The position numbers and the translations under genes are program-made. Below, one piece after another: positions 22,609 to 33,781 of a stretch of DNA of 64,000 bases. The DNA is from Fusarium oxysporum f. sp. lycopersici 4287. Its lineage: Eukaryota > Ascomycota > Sordariomycetes > Hypocreales > Nectriaceae. How positions within the stretch are numbered: position 1 is the first letter of the stretch; every line of letters starts with the position of its first letter. Below the pieces are notes generated by a model. That model had not been told where the DNA came from. It searched no databases and saw nothing but the letters and a program-made list of their open reading frames with translations. The stretch covers positions 2,075,236 through 2,139,235 of the forward strand of contig NC_030987.1 in the NCBI RefSeq assembly GCF_000149955.1. The letters run 5' to 3'.

Positions 22609-23574
22609 ATATACATCCTTTAGTTTAGATACCTGCCTCCTCACCCGAGGGTTTATACGCGATTTTCTTTTTTTTTAAGGGTAGTGTACTTATTGAGTGT
22701 ACCAGACCTAGAATCAGGCACGGCGAAATGATTAAGTTACGGAGTTGCTCTTGATGATGCGGACCAATAAAAATAGTGTATGAGATGAGAACCAGTGCAA
22801 GATAATGCCTGATATGCGATATAGTATTGGTAACAACATAGTCAAAATTCAAAATTTATCGCTCTCGTGTCGCTCTCATAGCAACAGTTACTTCTAGTCC
22901 GAGGTAAAACTCCTTCCATATCTCGCCACAATTTTGCGTGATGCTCATTCATCATGAGTTGCAGATACCTTTTTTGAGTGGTGACCAATTTTTTGCGCTA
23001 GGTAGGCGTTGGCTACCCTACAGTTCATCGCACCAGTTTCGGGTTCATTGGAGATTTTGTACCCTTGTGCTAATTCCCTTTTGCGTTATGCCCTACACCT
23101 TGCTTTATATAAGTTTGAAAAGGATGGCATTTGTATCCAGTGGGATTGTTGAAGAGATGTAGTATCTCGCATGTGAAACAAGACTACTTGCCGTGAGAAG
23201 ATTCATAAAGAAAAGCGGCCAACAACATTCATTCAGCTAGATCAAGGTGACGAGAGCAAAGAAAAGATACGACTTGACTGAACATGCCGAACCACATTCT
23301 GTCCCATCTTATTACGCTTCTAGTTCAACGCTGCCCCAGTCACCACTAATAAGTTGTAGATGCCTGATGCAAAGTGCAATAAGCGATGCTCCGTAAGTTA
23401 CATGCAGGTCCAGATTCACCAACCCCCCTTGTGCATCGTCTTTGTCCCATCCAGTTTACCCTGATCCAAAAACCCAAAGCATTGCCGTTGAGCCGTTTGC
23501 GCCGCCTTGCCATCGCACCCTGGGTAGCATTTGTCACCAAAAGCAACTCCACATTTGGAAGCTGTCTCTAGACC
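22609..23574. other. Convergent 3' region, idh2 / F-box gene
   Basis: 966 bases between two facing stop codons. A run of T's at 22666-22677 and general A/T richness fit 3' UTR and polyadenylation signals. Open frames here are short and do not resemble proteins. Confidence 0.55.
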
Positions 23575-26500
23575 TCATAGTCGACCAGATCGAATTTCCT
23601 TATCAAAAATTTTGACGCCCCAAACCTCATAAAACTGCAGGACTCCAACGGTCTTGAGTCGAAGCCTCTTTCCACAATTCGAGGCATCATCATCGTCCTC
23701 CTCACTTTCGCTATCCGAACCCCAGGATGGTAGCACAGGCAGATTGCTGCTGTTGTGATGTGGATGAACCGTAGCCTGTTCCTTGCCCTTGCCCTTGCCT
23801 CTTCTCTTCTCCCCTTCTTCAATTGCGTCCGTAGGGCGAATGACCCTGTCGAGACGATCGTCCTCCATAGCGATCCACTCCAGCTTCAGCTCGGGATGGT
23901 GAGAGAGATTATCCACGATGAAGTTCAGAATCTCCCGCATGACCCATATACATGTGTCATTATTCCTGAATCGAAGAATGTTTATAGCACGAAGGTTGAC
24001 TAGTCCAGCGAAATACTGCATGAAGGCGTGCTAATATTCGTGTTAGTGACTGACCGGACTTCTGATATTGCCAACTTACCACTGCGTGGATATTCATGCT
24101 GAGAGCCAGCTCCTCGAGCTGCACACCACGGTTACAAATAAGTATCATTGCCTTCTGATTCGCATCCCAGCTGTTGCTGTTTGATTCGTCCTTGATCATG
24201 AGTCTCTTGAGTGTGTGCATGTGCTTCCTGAGGACGAGCCGACGGATCTGGTCGATTGTGACGGTAGTTCGTGGTGCGAAACTCTCAGGCTTATGTTTAG
24301 CGCTTCGCTCCAACAAGAACAAGTCGTGCAATTCTTCAAGCTGGGACATGCAGTTGAGGAATGCGGTCGAAACATTGTCGGTAAAGACACTCCGTAAGGC
24401 CAATGGCGAGACCTTGTTCTCTTTGGAGAGCAACGTCCAGATTGGGCCCTGATTACCAACATTTAGTAGGGTCAGGTTCTTAATGCACTTCAGGTCAATA
24501 GCCCTCGACAGAACGGATGCCTTGACAGGGATGAGATGAATGCTCAGTGTTTCTAGTGCAATGCCACGAGTGTCCCGTAGGTATTCGTCAATCGAGCGTC
24601 GTGACTTTTCGCCGTCGTTGTTTTGAGCTTTTCCGAAGACTTGATCCTCGATATGTTTGATCTCGAGATGAGTCGTTTTGATCGCGCCTCTGATATGTTC
24701 AGCTTCCTGACTTAGTTCTCTTAGTTGTGTCACTGAGTCCTTGAACTGTTCCAACTCAGCAACAGTACCCTGCACACGAATCGCCTTGATTTTCTGGATG
24801 AAAGCATCGTTTTCGTCCTGCAACTGCTGTAGATTTGACAGTAGGGACTCATAATTCACCCGCTGTGCATCCAAGTTTGTGTGTACTTTGTTCAGCCCTG
24901 GGGTCGAAGATGGGTCTGCGTTAGCATCCGGTGTCTTCGAAGGTAATCCAGAGGGATCAGCAACTGCCTCTGGTGTTTCTGATTCTTTAACTCCAACTTC
25001 CTTCTCCCCAATGTCCTTGGTCTGTTGTTCGTCCGAATCCACTTCCAACTCATCTATGGTATCCAGATGTTCAATTTCGATATCGTCTGGTGATGCATCA
25101 TTGTTTGAGTCGTTATTCTTAGACAGTGGGGTCAAACTTGATTCCGTTGTCGTCGGTTTCGATCCGCCACTCTCATCACTCTGTTGCTCCTCATCATTCT
25201 TAGGTGTCGCTGAGGTGCTACCGGACGGTTCATTGTTTGACTGAGAAGGGAGCTCACATGAATCCACATATTTTCTTGCTGCCTTTTCAATCACGTCCAA
25301 AATATCCTGCTGGGCTGTCGAGAAGTCACGAGTGCCATTTATATGTGACATAAGTCTTGTTGAAACACTGCGGATAGATGACACAAATTCTTCCCGAGGA
25401 TCTTCTGAATTGTCGTTGGTGCCGGCTTCTTGATCATCCTCTTGGCTGGTCGCTGCCTCGCGAGGACTCTGGATAAGCGCAGGCTTCTTGGTAATAAAAG
25501 GTTCGACATCAAATATTCTTCCCAGGATGCCCTCTTGAAGTTTACGCTCTTCCTGGGAGCGAAATGTCTTCGCAGGGCCGCTCGCGTCGAAGCTGGTGCT
25601 CTGGGAAACGGGAACCACTTGAAACTCATCATCGACATCAGAATCGTCCGGATCTGAGTCAGGTGGCGGTCGTCTAGCTTGCAGGCCCAGACTATCAGAA
25701 AGAGAAAGCTGCAGTTCGGTAAGTGTGGCGGAAGAATTTCGAACGCAAGTCTTGAGCTCCGTTACCAATTCGAGATTGTCGATATCGAGAACGGAAAGAC
25801 TTTTCAGTTTTTTGAAACCCGAGAGCGTTGGGGGCTCCTGTGTCACAGAGTCACGCTTACTTCCCTTTGCCTTGGAGGATTGCTTGGGCGGTGGCAACAG
25901 AGGAGGTGGTGAAGTGATGACTGGCAGAGATGCCATAGCACCAGCCAGTGGGGCTGAAAACACTCCCGGGGGAGGCCCAGGCGGAGGAGGAGGAATATCT
26001 GGCCAGTGAGTTGAAGCGGGAGGTAGAGGAGGGTCAATGCTAAGAGGGAGAGGAGGGGGTGTGATGTAGTATGTATCCCCGGCTTGGAGGCGAATGTGGA
26101 ATTTTGTCAAAGTTTTGATCTTGTGAAGCTCACGAAAGACCGGTCTGCTTAACTCAACGCGAATGTTCCACCTGGCCAGAAAATTAGTGATCAAGAACTT
26201 TCCAAGAAACCAGATACAGCCTGCTGTGGAACACACCTAAAAGATTCGAGTGACTTGGCTTTCTTCAGAGTGAGATAGAGTAAAGTATTAAGGAACTTGC
26301 CACAACTGGCACTATACAGATACGGCTTGTAGGCATGCTCGGCTTTCACGCCAGTGCTCACTGTATCCATAGACAGTTCTCTCAGGTGCTTCGCGTAGTT
26401 GTAATCACTCGTAGTGAAGGTGTCGAGGCCACCCGCAAGGCCATCGATTGGGGATTCGAACCTCACATCATCGTCATCGGGAAAGAGGATGTTGAAGCTA

Positions 26501-26736
26501 CGATAGAGCTGCGCGGATGCCAATTCATGAAAGTGCCGAGATACAAGAGCGCAACATATCAACTCAGACTGGGAGCACTATGGGGTCGTCAGCAATGTCG
26601 CACGAGGTACAGGATTGTGAATCTAGTCACGAACATGCGACAAGATGTCCTGCTGGGTCTCAGCTGGGAGATCGAGAAAGGTGAGTCTGCGCTTGGGCGG
26701 GGTGGCAGCCTCGTTGCCGGTGGCCTCCGCATCCAT
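23575..26736 (-). CDS. F-box domain protein with long disordered and coiled-coil middle
   Basis: Exons 26736-26635, 26577-26237, 26171-24080 and 24030-23575 give 996 aa; introns are 57, 65 and 49 bases. The F-box is split by intron 1: LTFLDLPAETQQDILSH in exon 1 and CSQSELICCALVSRHF in exon 2. F-box proteins hand substrates to SCF ubiquitin ligases through Skp1. After it come leucine-rich helical segments, a proline-rich stretch (about 25890-26080), an acidic Ser/Glu/Asp-rich region with a predicted coiled coil (about 24650-24850), and then more leucine-rich segments that may recognise the substrate. The C-terminus has a basic KRRGKGKGKE patch and a run of acidic residues. The substrate is unknown. 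Confidence 0.83.
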
Positions 26737-27412
26737 GATGATTGAGCGGGGGCAGCGTGGCAACTAGGCTGACTCAAAGGCGAGGAGAGAACAATGAAGC
26801 AGATAGATCGAAGAGTAGAAGGACAAGGTCCTCAGTGGAACGGCCTCAGTCTCAACAGGCGATGCGACGGATGGATGGATATTTCGCGATGCGACTGGGG
26901 TAATGCGATGCGATGCGCTGGGCATGCAGATGCGCCGATGTAGGATGTGCTCGAATGGATAGCGTCGATCAGCAGGAGCTAAAGAGGAGGCTATAAACTG
27001 GGGCCTAAGAGATGAGAGAGATGCCGAAGCGACGATTGGGATGGGGAGACGTGTATGAAGATAGAATCATTCGGTTGAGTAAGGAATGAAACAAAAAAAC
27101 GAAGCAAGGATGGAGGAGAAGCAAATCCAAGCAAGTCCCAGTCAAATCAGTCGCGAGCCGCTTTGGGGTCGTAGTCGCAAGTCTCAAGTTCTGGGTTAAC
27201 GTTAGCTGAAGTTGAATTGTTGATCGTTGGTTGGCTGTGAATGGCGGCTAGTGCGGGGCGGATCAACGATGACCAGCTAGGATCTTCTGACCCAGTGCGC
27301 ATTGCTCCGTAACTCAGTGGAGAAACATACTCTAGGTAAGGTAGTGTGGCAGCTCTTGCTGACTGCCTGCACCTCAAGTTTGGCTTTGCTGCACTGAATA
27401 ACTTATCTGGAG

Positions 27413-27426
27413 GATAGGTACCTATC
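27413..27426. repeat. 14-base perfect palindrome
   Basis: GATAGGTACCTATC equals its own reverse complement. It belongs to a family of related palindromes found only in the gene-poor gaps of this window. Confidence 0.7.
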
Positions 27427-28324
27427 TTCCTAGATTCGAGTAGCCTATAGTGCCTCTCTTAGCAGTGGAGGCGTTGCAGTTAGCTGCTGAAGTTTGACGA
27501 TATCTGAATCTTTTCAACCTCTAAAGTGCCTGCATGCTTAATTTGTCTTTACCGGTCAAATGATGTTGTGTAACAGTGCATATTAACGGCACCCACGGTT
27601 TTATACAGAATCACGAAACTAGAGCATCCTGATTCTAGCAGCCATCCTTTCTTATGATAAATTGCCTTTACCAGGGATGATCGCCCTCAGACACTTCATC
27701 TGGGCACCTACATATATCTTGTGCCAGGTGTCACTGCTACAAATATGGATAAATAGACTAACTCTATATGAGTCACAAACAGAGACAGCTAATCTTTGTT
27801 ACTGACGTTGAAGAGGCTGAATATTTATATAAACTCTTCACTGACTTCATCCTACACACGTGGCAACATTAGACTTGCTATGCATTTTTTTCAGCAACTT
27901 GATTAGCAAAGCCAACAGTGGTAGGGCACAGAGTATGACTCCCACCGAGGGTTGATCCTTGAAGTTGACATGACATCAACTTCATGACGATTCTGTTCTG
28001 GCAAATAATCCAGTGTACTTTACTAGTAAGATATCTACCTTGCCAAGTTTTGATCTTTGTGGGTATGTGCGGTAAAGGCATACTGACCAAGACGACACAT
28101 AATCGGGGCCCGGGTGGAAATAAATATGATTTTCATGGTTTATTTAAAGTGATGCTATGTGCCCCTCAACTATTAGATACCTGCTTGTCAGCCTCAAGTT
28201 ATCATGATCACTACATGAAACATCACATCTCCAAATCCGCATCCTGGTTTCTTAAGTGCAACTAATGACTAACGTTGCCTTAGATCTCCCGTCCAGGCAT
28301 GCACTAGCCGTCTGATATTGGAAG

Positions 28325-28337
28325 CTACCTTAGGTAG
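28325..28337. repeat. Short inverted repeat CTACCT-T-AGGTAG
   Basis: Two six-base arms around one base. Same motif family as the palindromes at 27413 and 32163. Confidence 0.6.
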
Positions 28338-29405
28338 GTTCTAGTTAGTGTATATCTACGGCGTCCGAAAAAACGCCCCCCACCGTTAGCCTGACATAGT
28401 GTCTTGTTTCATGTTTTGAATGTTTCTGTTTCTCCGTAAGTTGTGGGATGGGGTTTTATAAAATCAAAGGTATTGATCAAGAGAACACCTATTTGCTGGA
28501 TATTATCATTTCCAACCAGACTGAGTCCCTTTGATTCTGTTTTGAGCCACGGTGTTCTGAATACTGCAATTGTTCTCTGCATGGATCACTTCTAACTAGG
28601 GCTTACTTTGCGAGAGAACGGCGTGAATATTGAGCGCTGATATTGTAGTCTATGTAATTATAATCACAACATTGTGTTGACTGGTCTTATATGGAAGAGT
28701 ATTCATTGATTTTTGCCTTTGATTACGCGGCAGAGCAAGAAAAGGGGGAGATATCTCGATTACTTGCGATCATCACAAGTGTCTGGGTCTAGGCACATAA
28801 TTGCCGAGAGCCAAGTCATCAAACGGTGGGAGGGCAGACTGTTGTGTGGAACGACGAGTACAACAGCCAGTTAAACAATTCAACGCTTGTGTACGCTCGT
28901 ATAAGATGACGCTCGTATATTGTTACGGTCAGTGCAATCATGACCAACAGCTCTCCAAGTCTAACGCAAAGCGAACGTTGGCTCTAAGAACATCATGAAA
29001 CTATAGTTGGTGGACCTGGTGCTCTATCATTCTTCCCCGCCCTCTAAACTGCGGCCCTCAGGTTCCACCTGCAGGGCTGTGTGGCTATGTTCGATCCCTC
29101 TGGACCCCTTGAATCAACGCTTGGGTCAACTCAGGCACCCGTCAGTCATCCGTTTCATCGTCTGTCGTATTTCTTCCATCCTCACTCTCACTCTGACTGT
29201 CATTCTTGTTTATTGAAACCGAATTGACATCTTCCACGTCTGTCGCTATCATCTTTGTTACAGAAACTACTCGAGTCTTTGTAATCGCATTCACAGCTAA
29301 AGATATTATATTATCGTACCTTCATCACCACCTTCATCCTCCCGTCTAAATATACATCTTGAATACGAAAACGTTGAAACTTTCCTTTCGAATTAGAGTA
29401 TCAAA

Positions 29406-31430
29406 ATGGCCGACACAGAGGAGCCCCAGTTCAACACTCTAGCTGAGCGCATTGCTGCTCTCAACAAACAAAAGAGTTTCACAGGTGCCCCAAGCCAAAG
29501 TCCCGGACCAGTTCGCAAACGACCGCCGCCTCCTCCCCCTCCTGGCCGGCCAGCAATTGAATCTAGAAGCCAGACGGTACCAGCTATTTCGACCACTTCA
29601 ACACCGTCGCAGAGTAATCTAGCGATTCCTCATCGCCCTACGCGAAAAGCGTCGACACCACAATTAACAGCGCAGAATGGTCAACATGATGTCCAACAAC
29701 GAGCCCCGCCTCCGCTCCCAAGTCGGACCCCAACTATGCAGTCCGCTCCGTCTTTACCACCAAGGCGACCCTCAACGCAGTCTAGTCTAACAGTGCGGCG
29801 GAACTCTGGCTCGTCAGAAAGATCACAGAACTCGGCGATATCTTCGTTATCTACGGGCAGGCCTCCATCATCAGTGACGAGTGTCAACTCTGATGGAGCC
29901 GGCTATAAGTTGCCACCTGCTTATGATCCCGCAAGTCTCCCCAAACTTCCTCCATCAAGAAGAGAAAAAGAAGCGACCGTCAAGGAGGCAGCGAAACCCA
30001 ATCGTGCTCCGCCGTCACCGCAGCCCCCACGGGCTATTGAGCCTGCGCCTCCAGCTCGACCTAGTCTGCCACCTAGGCTGCCTTCACGCCCAGCAAAACC
30101 ACAAGCGGATGCTACACCTGAACCACAAGCGGCGTCGCAACCCAGAAAGTTACCCCCAAGGCCATTGGTGAACTCAAAAGCGAAGACACCGGTGATTCTT
30201 GGGTTTTCAAACAAGGACAAACCCAAAGACTCCCAGCCAGCACTACCCACACGGCCTCCGATCCCAGGCCGCTCACAATCGGGAGATGAACCACCGCCAG
30301 TGCCGCTCTCTTCTCGACCCTCAGTCGCCCAGATTGAAGCGTTCGAGACGCGGGCTCTTACTCCATCTGCCCCAGTATATGGATGCCTAATATGTCGGGA
30401 CTGGAGCGATCCAGATGCTGTAGCTGCGCAGTATCCTCGAGATACTGTGCCGAGGGATGACCCGGTGAGTTATCTGGCTCAGGTTCTTTGTGGCCCATTT
30501 CCCTCATACACGGACAAAGCGCGAGCGATCTTTACTTGGTTCCATCACAACATTAGTTATGATACCGCTGCATTCTTTGGCAATAATGTAAGGCATATGA
30601 CGGCGGAAGATACAATTTTTACTGGTAGAGCCGTATGCGCAGGATATGCAGAAACATACAAAGCGATCGCTAACAGAGCTGGCCTTGAGTGTGTAGTTGT
30701 CACCGGTCACGGGAAGGGCTTTGGATACACTCCGCTCAAGAAGGGCGAGCGCCCACCAAGAGCAGATCCAACCGGACATGCTTGGAACGCAGTGCGAATC
30801 GATGGTGGTGACTGGAAGTTACTGGACGCATGCTGGGGTTCCGGACATGTAAATGGGCAAAGTTACGAGCCCAAATTCTCTCCTCTACAATTTACCAACG
30901 CCAATGAGAACTTTGGCCTCAGACATTTCCCGTCCGAATCACGATATCAATTCAGGGCGGACGGCCAACCAGTCACGTGGGAAAACTACTACACTGGAGG
31001 AATTGATGGCGAGCCCCATGGAATGTGCTCAACTACAGGTGAAGAGGGCATCGCCGAGTCCAGTGTAGAGCCGAAGCAGCGGCATATACCTATTGACAGC
31101 GGTGAGGTTGTGCGATTCCAATACTCAAAGGTTTGCGAACACTGGTCAGAGAAGATGTGTGGCGGTAAAGAGCGGCTGGTGCTTCTCTGCCTTCCCCGAG
31201 GCGATGGTCAGAAGGAAGAGATGATACCCATGGAAACGAATGGATACTGGTATTGGCTTGACGTTAATGCAAGCGATCTCGGGCCTCGCGGCAAGTCGGT
31301 ACGGCTGCTTGTTCTCACAAAGTTCGGAGACCGCGAAGATGCAAGGGGAGTCACAGGCAAAGAATTCCTCGCCAAGTTCGGTAGATGCGCAATGGGCTGG
31401 TCGTACCTTGTTACATGGGACTTGGTTTGA
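29406..31430 (+). CDS. Proline-rich protein with a transglutaminase-like domain
   Basis: Single exon, 674 aa. The first 350 residues are disordered and rich in proline, with polyproline runs such as RPPPPPPPGRP and many PPxLP or RPxxPP motifs that could bind SH3 domains. A conserved-looking LAERIAALNKQKSF segment is at the N-terminus. The C-terminal half holds a transglutaminase/protease-like core with the triad Cys411 (GRAVCAGYAETY), His458 (GHAWNAV) and Asp474 (LLDACWGS) all present. Related fungal proteins such as Cyk3 act at the actomyosin ring, usually with an SH3 domain that is missing here. A cytoskeletal or cell-wall role is an inference; activity has not been shown for most members. 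Confidence 0.8.
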   Translation: MADTEEPQFNTLAERIAALNKQKSFTGAPSQSPGPVRKRPPPPPPPGRPAIESRSQTVPAISTTSTPSQSNLAIPHRPTRKASTPQLTAQNGQHDVQQRAPPPLPSRTPTMQSAPSLPPRRPSTQSSLTVRRNSGSSERSQNSAISSLSTGRPPSSVTSVNSDGAGYKLPPAYDPASLPKLPPSRREKEATVKEAAKPNRAPPSPQPPRAIEPAPPARPSLPPRLPSRPAKPQADATPEPQAASQPRKLPPRPLVNSKAKTPVILGFSNKDKPKDSQPALPTRPPIPGRSQSGDEPPPVPLSSRPSVAQIEAFETRALTPSAPVYGCLICRDWSDPDAVAAQYPRDTVPRDDPVSYLAQVLCGPFPSYTDKARAIFTWFHHNISYDTAAFFGNNVRHMTAEDTIFTGRAVCAGYAETYKAIANRAGLECVVVTGHGKGFGYTPLKKGERPPRADPTGHAWNAVRIDGGDWKLLDACWGSGHVNGQSYEPKFSPLQFTNANENFGLRHFPSESRYQFRADGQPVTWENYYTGGIDGEPHGMCSTTGEEGIAESSVEPKQRHIPIDSGEVVRFQYSKVCEHWSEKMCGGKERLVLLCLPRGDGQKEEMIPMETNGYWYWLDVNASDLGPRGKSVRLLVLTKFGDREDARGVTGKEFLAKFGRCAMGWSYLVTWDLV

Positions 31431-32162
31431 GGCCTCTCATCTGATAGTCACATACTTGGCGTCTCCTGATGGTACTATATATCTGCATGTTGCAGTCTGG
31501 AAAGACTTGGCGAATACACGCCTCATCGTAAAATCTCCGTCCCGCACCTCGGTGCATGAACTAGACACCTGACGACCACTTCCTCAGGAAAATGATATGG
31601 ACCATCTTTTAGTGCAGATGGTGAGTTTATGCACTGGAAACTCAATGCTTAACAGGAACAGGGGCGTATCATCAGTTCCTGAATGCTACGTTCCAAGTTG
31701 CCTCTTACGGCATTTTGATGAATGTAATATGAGAGGGTAGCAGAAAGTCGGTACCCATGTTCCCAATGAGATATATGATGATGTTTGCTAGGTGGTATTG
31801 TCATTGACCGGGTTCTATAAAGCACCATAGTACTAAGGATCGACAGGCAGCTCCTCCCGTCGAACTTGACTTCTTACCGCGAGGGGTATAGTGGATCTTC
31901 AGGGTAGAACCGAACGACGAGAATTGGTGCCGAGACATCTTTTAGATGCATCTTTTTCTTGGACCTCATCTTGGCAATCCCCATGACGCACACACGGGCT
32001 GTGCACCTGTTGATGATATCAGAAATGGCCTCGTGTACAGATTTAAGTTTATCACAGATACTTCAGTTTTGCTTATGGTGGAATTTGGGAATGGCCATTT
32101 GTGCATTAGTAGGTAGGGCACTATGTACTATATAGGAGCTTAAGAGAACTCATGAGAGCGAA

Positions 32163-32176
32163 AGGTACCTAAGGTA
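32163..32176. repeat. Overlapping palindromes AGGTACCT and TACCTAAGGTA
   Basis: AGGTACCT (32163-32170) is a perfect palindrome and overlaps TACCT-A-AGGTA (32166-32176), an inverted repeat around one base. Confidence 0.6.
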
Positions 32177-32446
32177 TCATGAGTAATCGGCTTTTACAAG
32201 CTAGAAGAGTGACCAAAGACGGAATACTACCCCAGCAGTCTATCTATCCACGAGTATCAAATGCGAAAGACTATAAAACGAGTTACATAATTCATCATAG
32301 TATGATCATCTATATTGTAATAACTGCTATGCTGAGTTTGGTCTAAGTCTTGGTATGATAGATTGCCAATCGACTCTGATAAGCAATTCAGAATGCCTCT
32401 ATTGGAAAGGCCAGCGACTGAGTACCTAGATACAACCTTATCCGTA

Positions 32447-32457
32447 AGGTACCTAGG
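32447..32457. repeat. Palindrome AGGTACCT followed by CCTAGG
   Basis: AGGTACCT at 32447-32454 overlaps CCTAGG at 32452-32457, two nested palindromes of the same family. Confidence 0.55.
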
Positions 32458-32527
32458 CAGCCGTCATGCAAGTGCCTCTTTTCTCCGCATCTGTGGGTTC
32501 TTGAGGTAGCAGCCAGCCTTTGTGGTT

Positions 32528-32536
32528 ACCTAAGGT
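32528..32536. repeat. Short inverted repeat ACCT-A-AGGT
   Basis: Same arms as at 32166-32176, about 360 bases away in the same gap. Confidence 0.5.
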
Positions 32537-33685
32537 CCTACCAGAGCAGGGTATCAAGAACGGCGATCGTGACTTTGAGGTAATCACGAACTCCGATTTT
32601 TGGTGCAACTGGCCTTGAGAGGAAGGGCACTCTTCATATCACACCCACTTATCACATAAGTTAGTTTCAGACTCGTAGCATTGGTATCGGCCTCTTTATT
32701 GCACATGGTGATGCTGGGGAAGGCTTCGTAATGTGCAAATGCATCATTACAGTATTGCCTGATACAAGACAGGATAGAGTCTTGGCCCAGCATGAGAGAA
32801 CCGCAATCACACAATTTAACGTAAGACTTCCAGGACTTCAAAACCTCTCACGTTGTCACGTGGGGCACTGGCTAAGCTGATAAACTGACAAGTACTTTTA
32901 GCAGGGGTTTTGCTATGCATGATACTACACAACAAATACAACCAAAAGCTGACTCGAGCGTCATACGGAAAGACTCGGTAAGACCATTCACTTGATCTCG
33001 GACGACCGATGAAGGACCCTTTTACGAAAGCATATGCAATAAATAAGCAGCCAAGACTCTTCACAAAGAGCAGAGAAACCCAAGTGTCTTGGCGCTTCGG
33101 GTTTCTGACTACGAATGCAACGCGCTACCATCTCCAAAAGGCCCATGGGGCAATCATCGCCCCCAGTTCGACTACCCCCGCACTTCTTAACGCTTAGATT
33201 GGAGGATGTCAGGGTGACCTGGATGGATTTAGGCATGTCATTGGACTGACTCAAAGTGACTACCAGGGAGCGCTCCCCCCTTGACAGTTTCTCGAATCTT
33301 TTGACTCGAGTGTGAGCAGCATTTCGGCGACATCGTGGGTATAGCCGTCTGCAAGTGAGGGGAAAATTGGGTCCTTGACATGCACACAGCCTCAAGCCTG
33401 CATATGGTTGCATCTCCTCAGCACGCAGATAGAACGGACCATCAAACCCTTCTTGAGCTTCGGTGGAGAGGCTCAAGACATGATGGTTTATCCGAGTACG
33501 CCTGGGCCTATCAGCACCACCGACACTTGCCAATGGACGTCTTGGCAGTCAAGATGTTCACCGTCCACAAGAATTTGTGGCTGTTGGCAGAGTGGACCAG
33601 GATGCCAGTTTCGCATAGGCATGGCGTTCTGATCTAGGATTAGGCTCGCCATTATCCACCACCATCCTAGTCAGAACATGGCCGA

Positions 33686-33694
33686 GTATATAAG
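33686..33694 (+). promoter_or_regulatory. TATA box of the potassium transporter gene
   Basis: GTATATAAG lies 88 bases before the ATG at 33782, a fitting distance for a TATA element of a gene with a short leader. Regulated fungal genes carry TATA boxes more often than housekeeping genes do. Confidence 0.5.
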
Positions 33695-33781
33695 CATGAG
33701 CCCCAGGTTTTAGTCCCTTTGCCTTTGCCTTTGGCCTTTGGACCCAGCGTCACCAAGTGACCTTGCCGACTCCAGATCGAA

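Larger units (their letters stand above)
26737..29405. other. Gene-poor divergent region, F-box / transglutaminase-like gene
   Basis: 2.67 kb without a gene I can support. Next to the F-box start there is a short GCGAT-type repeat (about 26904-26918). From 27400 on the sequence is AT-richer with frequent stops in all frames. Palindromes of the GGTACC/CCTTAGG type lie at 27413 and 28325. The last 200 bases before 29406 are C/T-rich and probably the leader of the next gene. Confidence 0.5.
31431..33781. other. Gene-poor region upstream of the potassium transporter
   Basis: 2.35 kb without a supported gene. It holds three CCTAAGG/GGTACC-type palindromes (32163, 32447, 32528), a TATA box near its end, and a short CTTTGCCTTTG-type repeat at about 33717-33738. 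The open frame at 32988-33533 (-) starts at TTG and has no recognisable protein features. Confidence 0.5.

Noticed and set aside
22135..22644. Minus-strand open frame of 169 codons
   Set aside because: Antisense to the last exon of idh2 for the same reason as at leu1.
26450..26464. Perfect tRNA B-box-like string (GGGGATTCGAACCTC)
   Set aside because: It lies in exon 2 of the F-box gene, where it encodes VRFESP; no A box, acceptor stem or anticodon arm fits around it.
32988..33533. 181-codon frame on the minus strand before the potassium transporter
   Set aside because: Starts at TTG, composition (many Cys and Arg) is typical of a random frame, no domain recognised.
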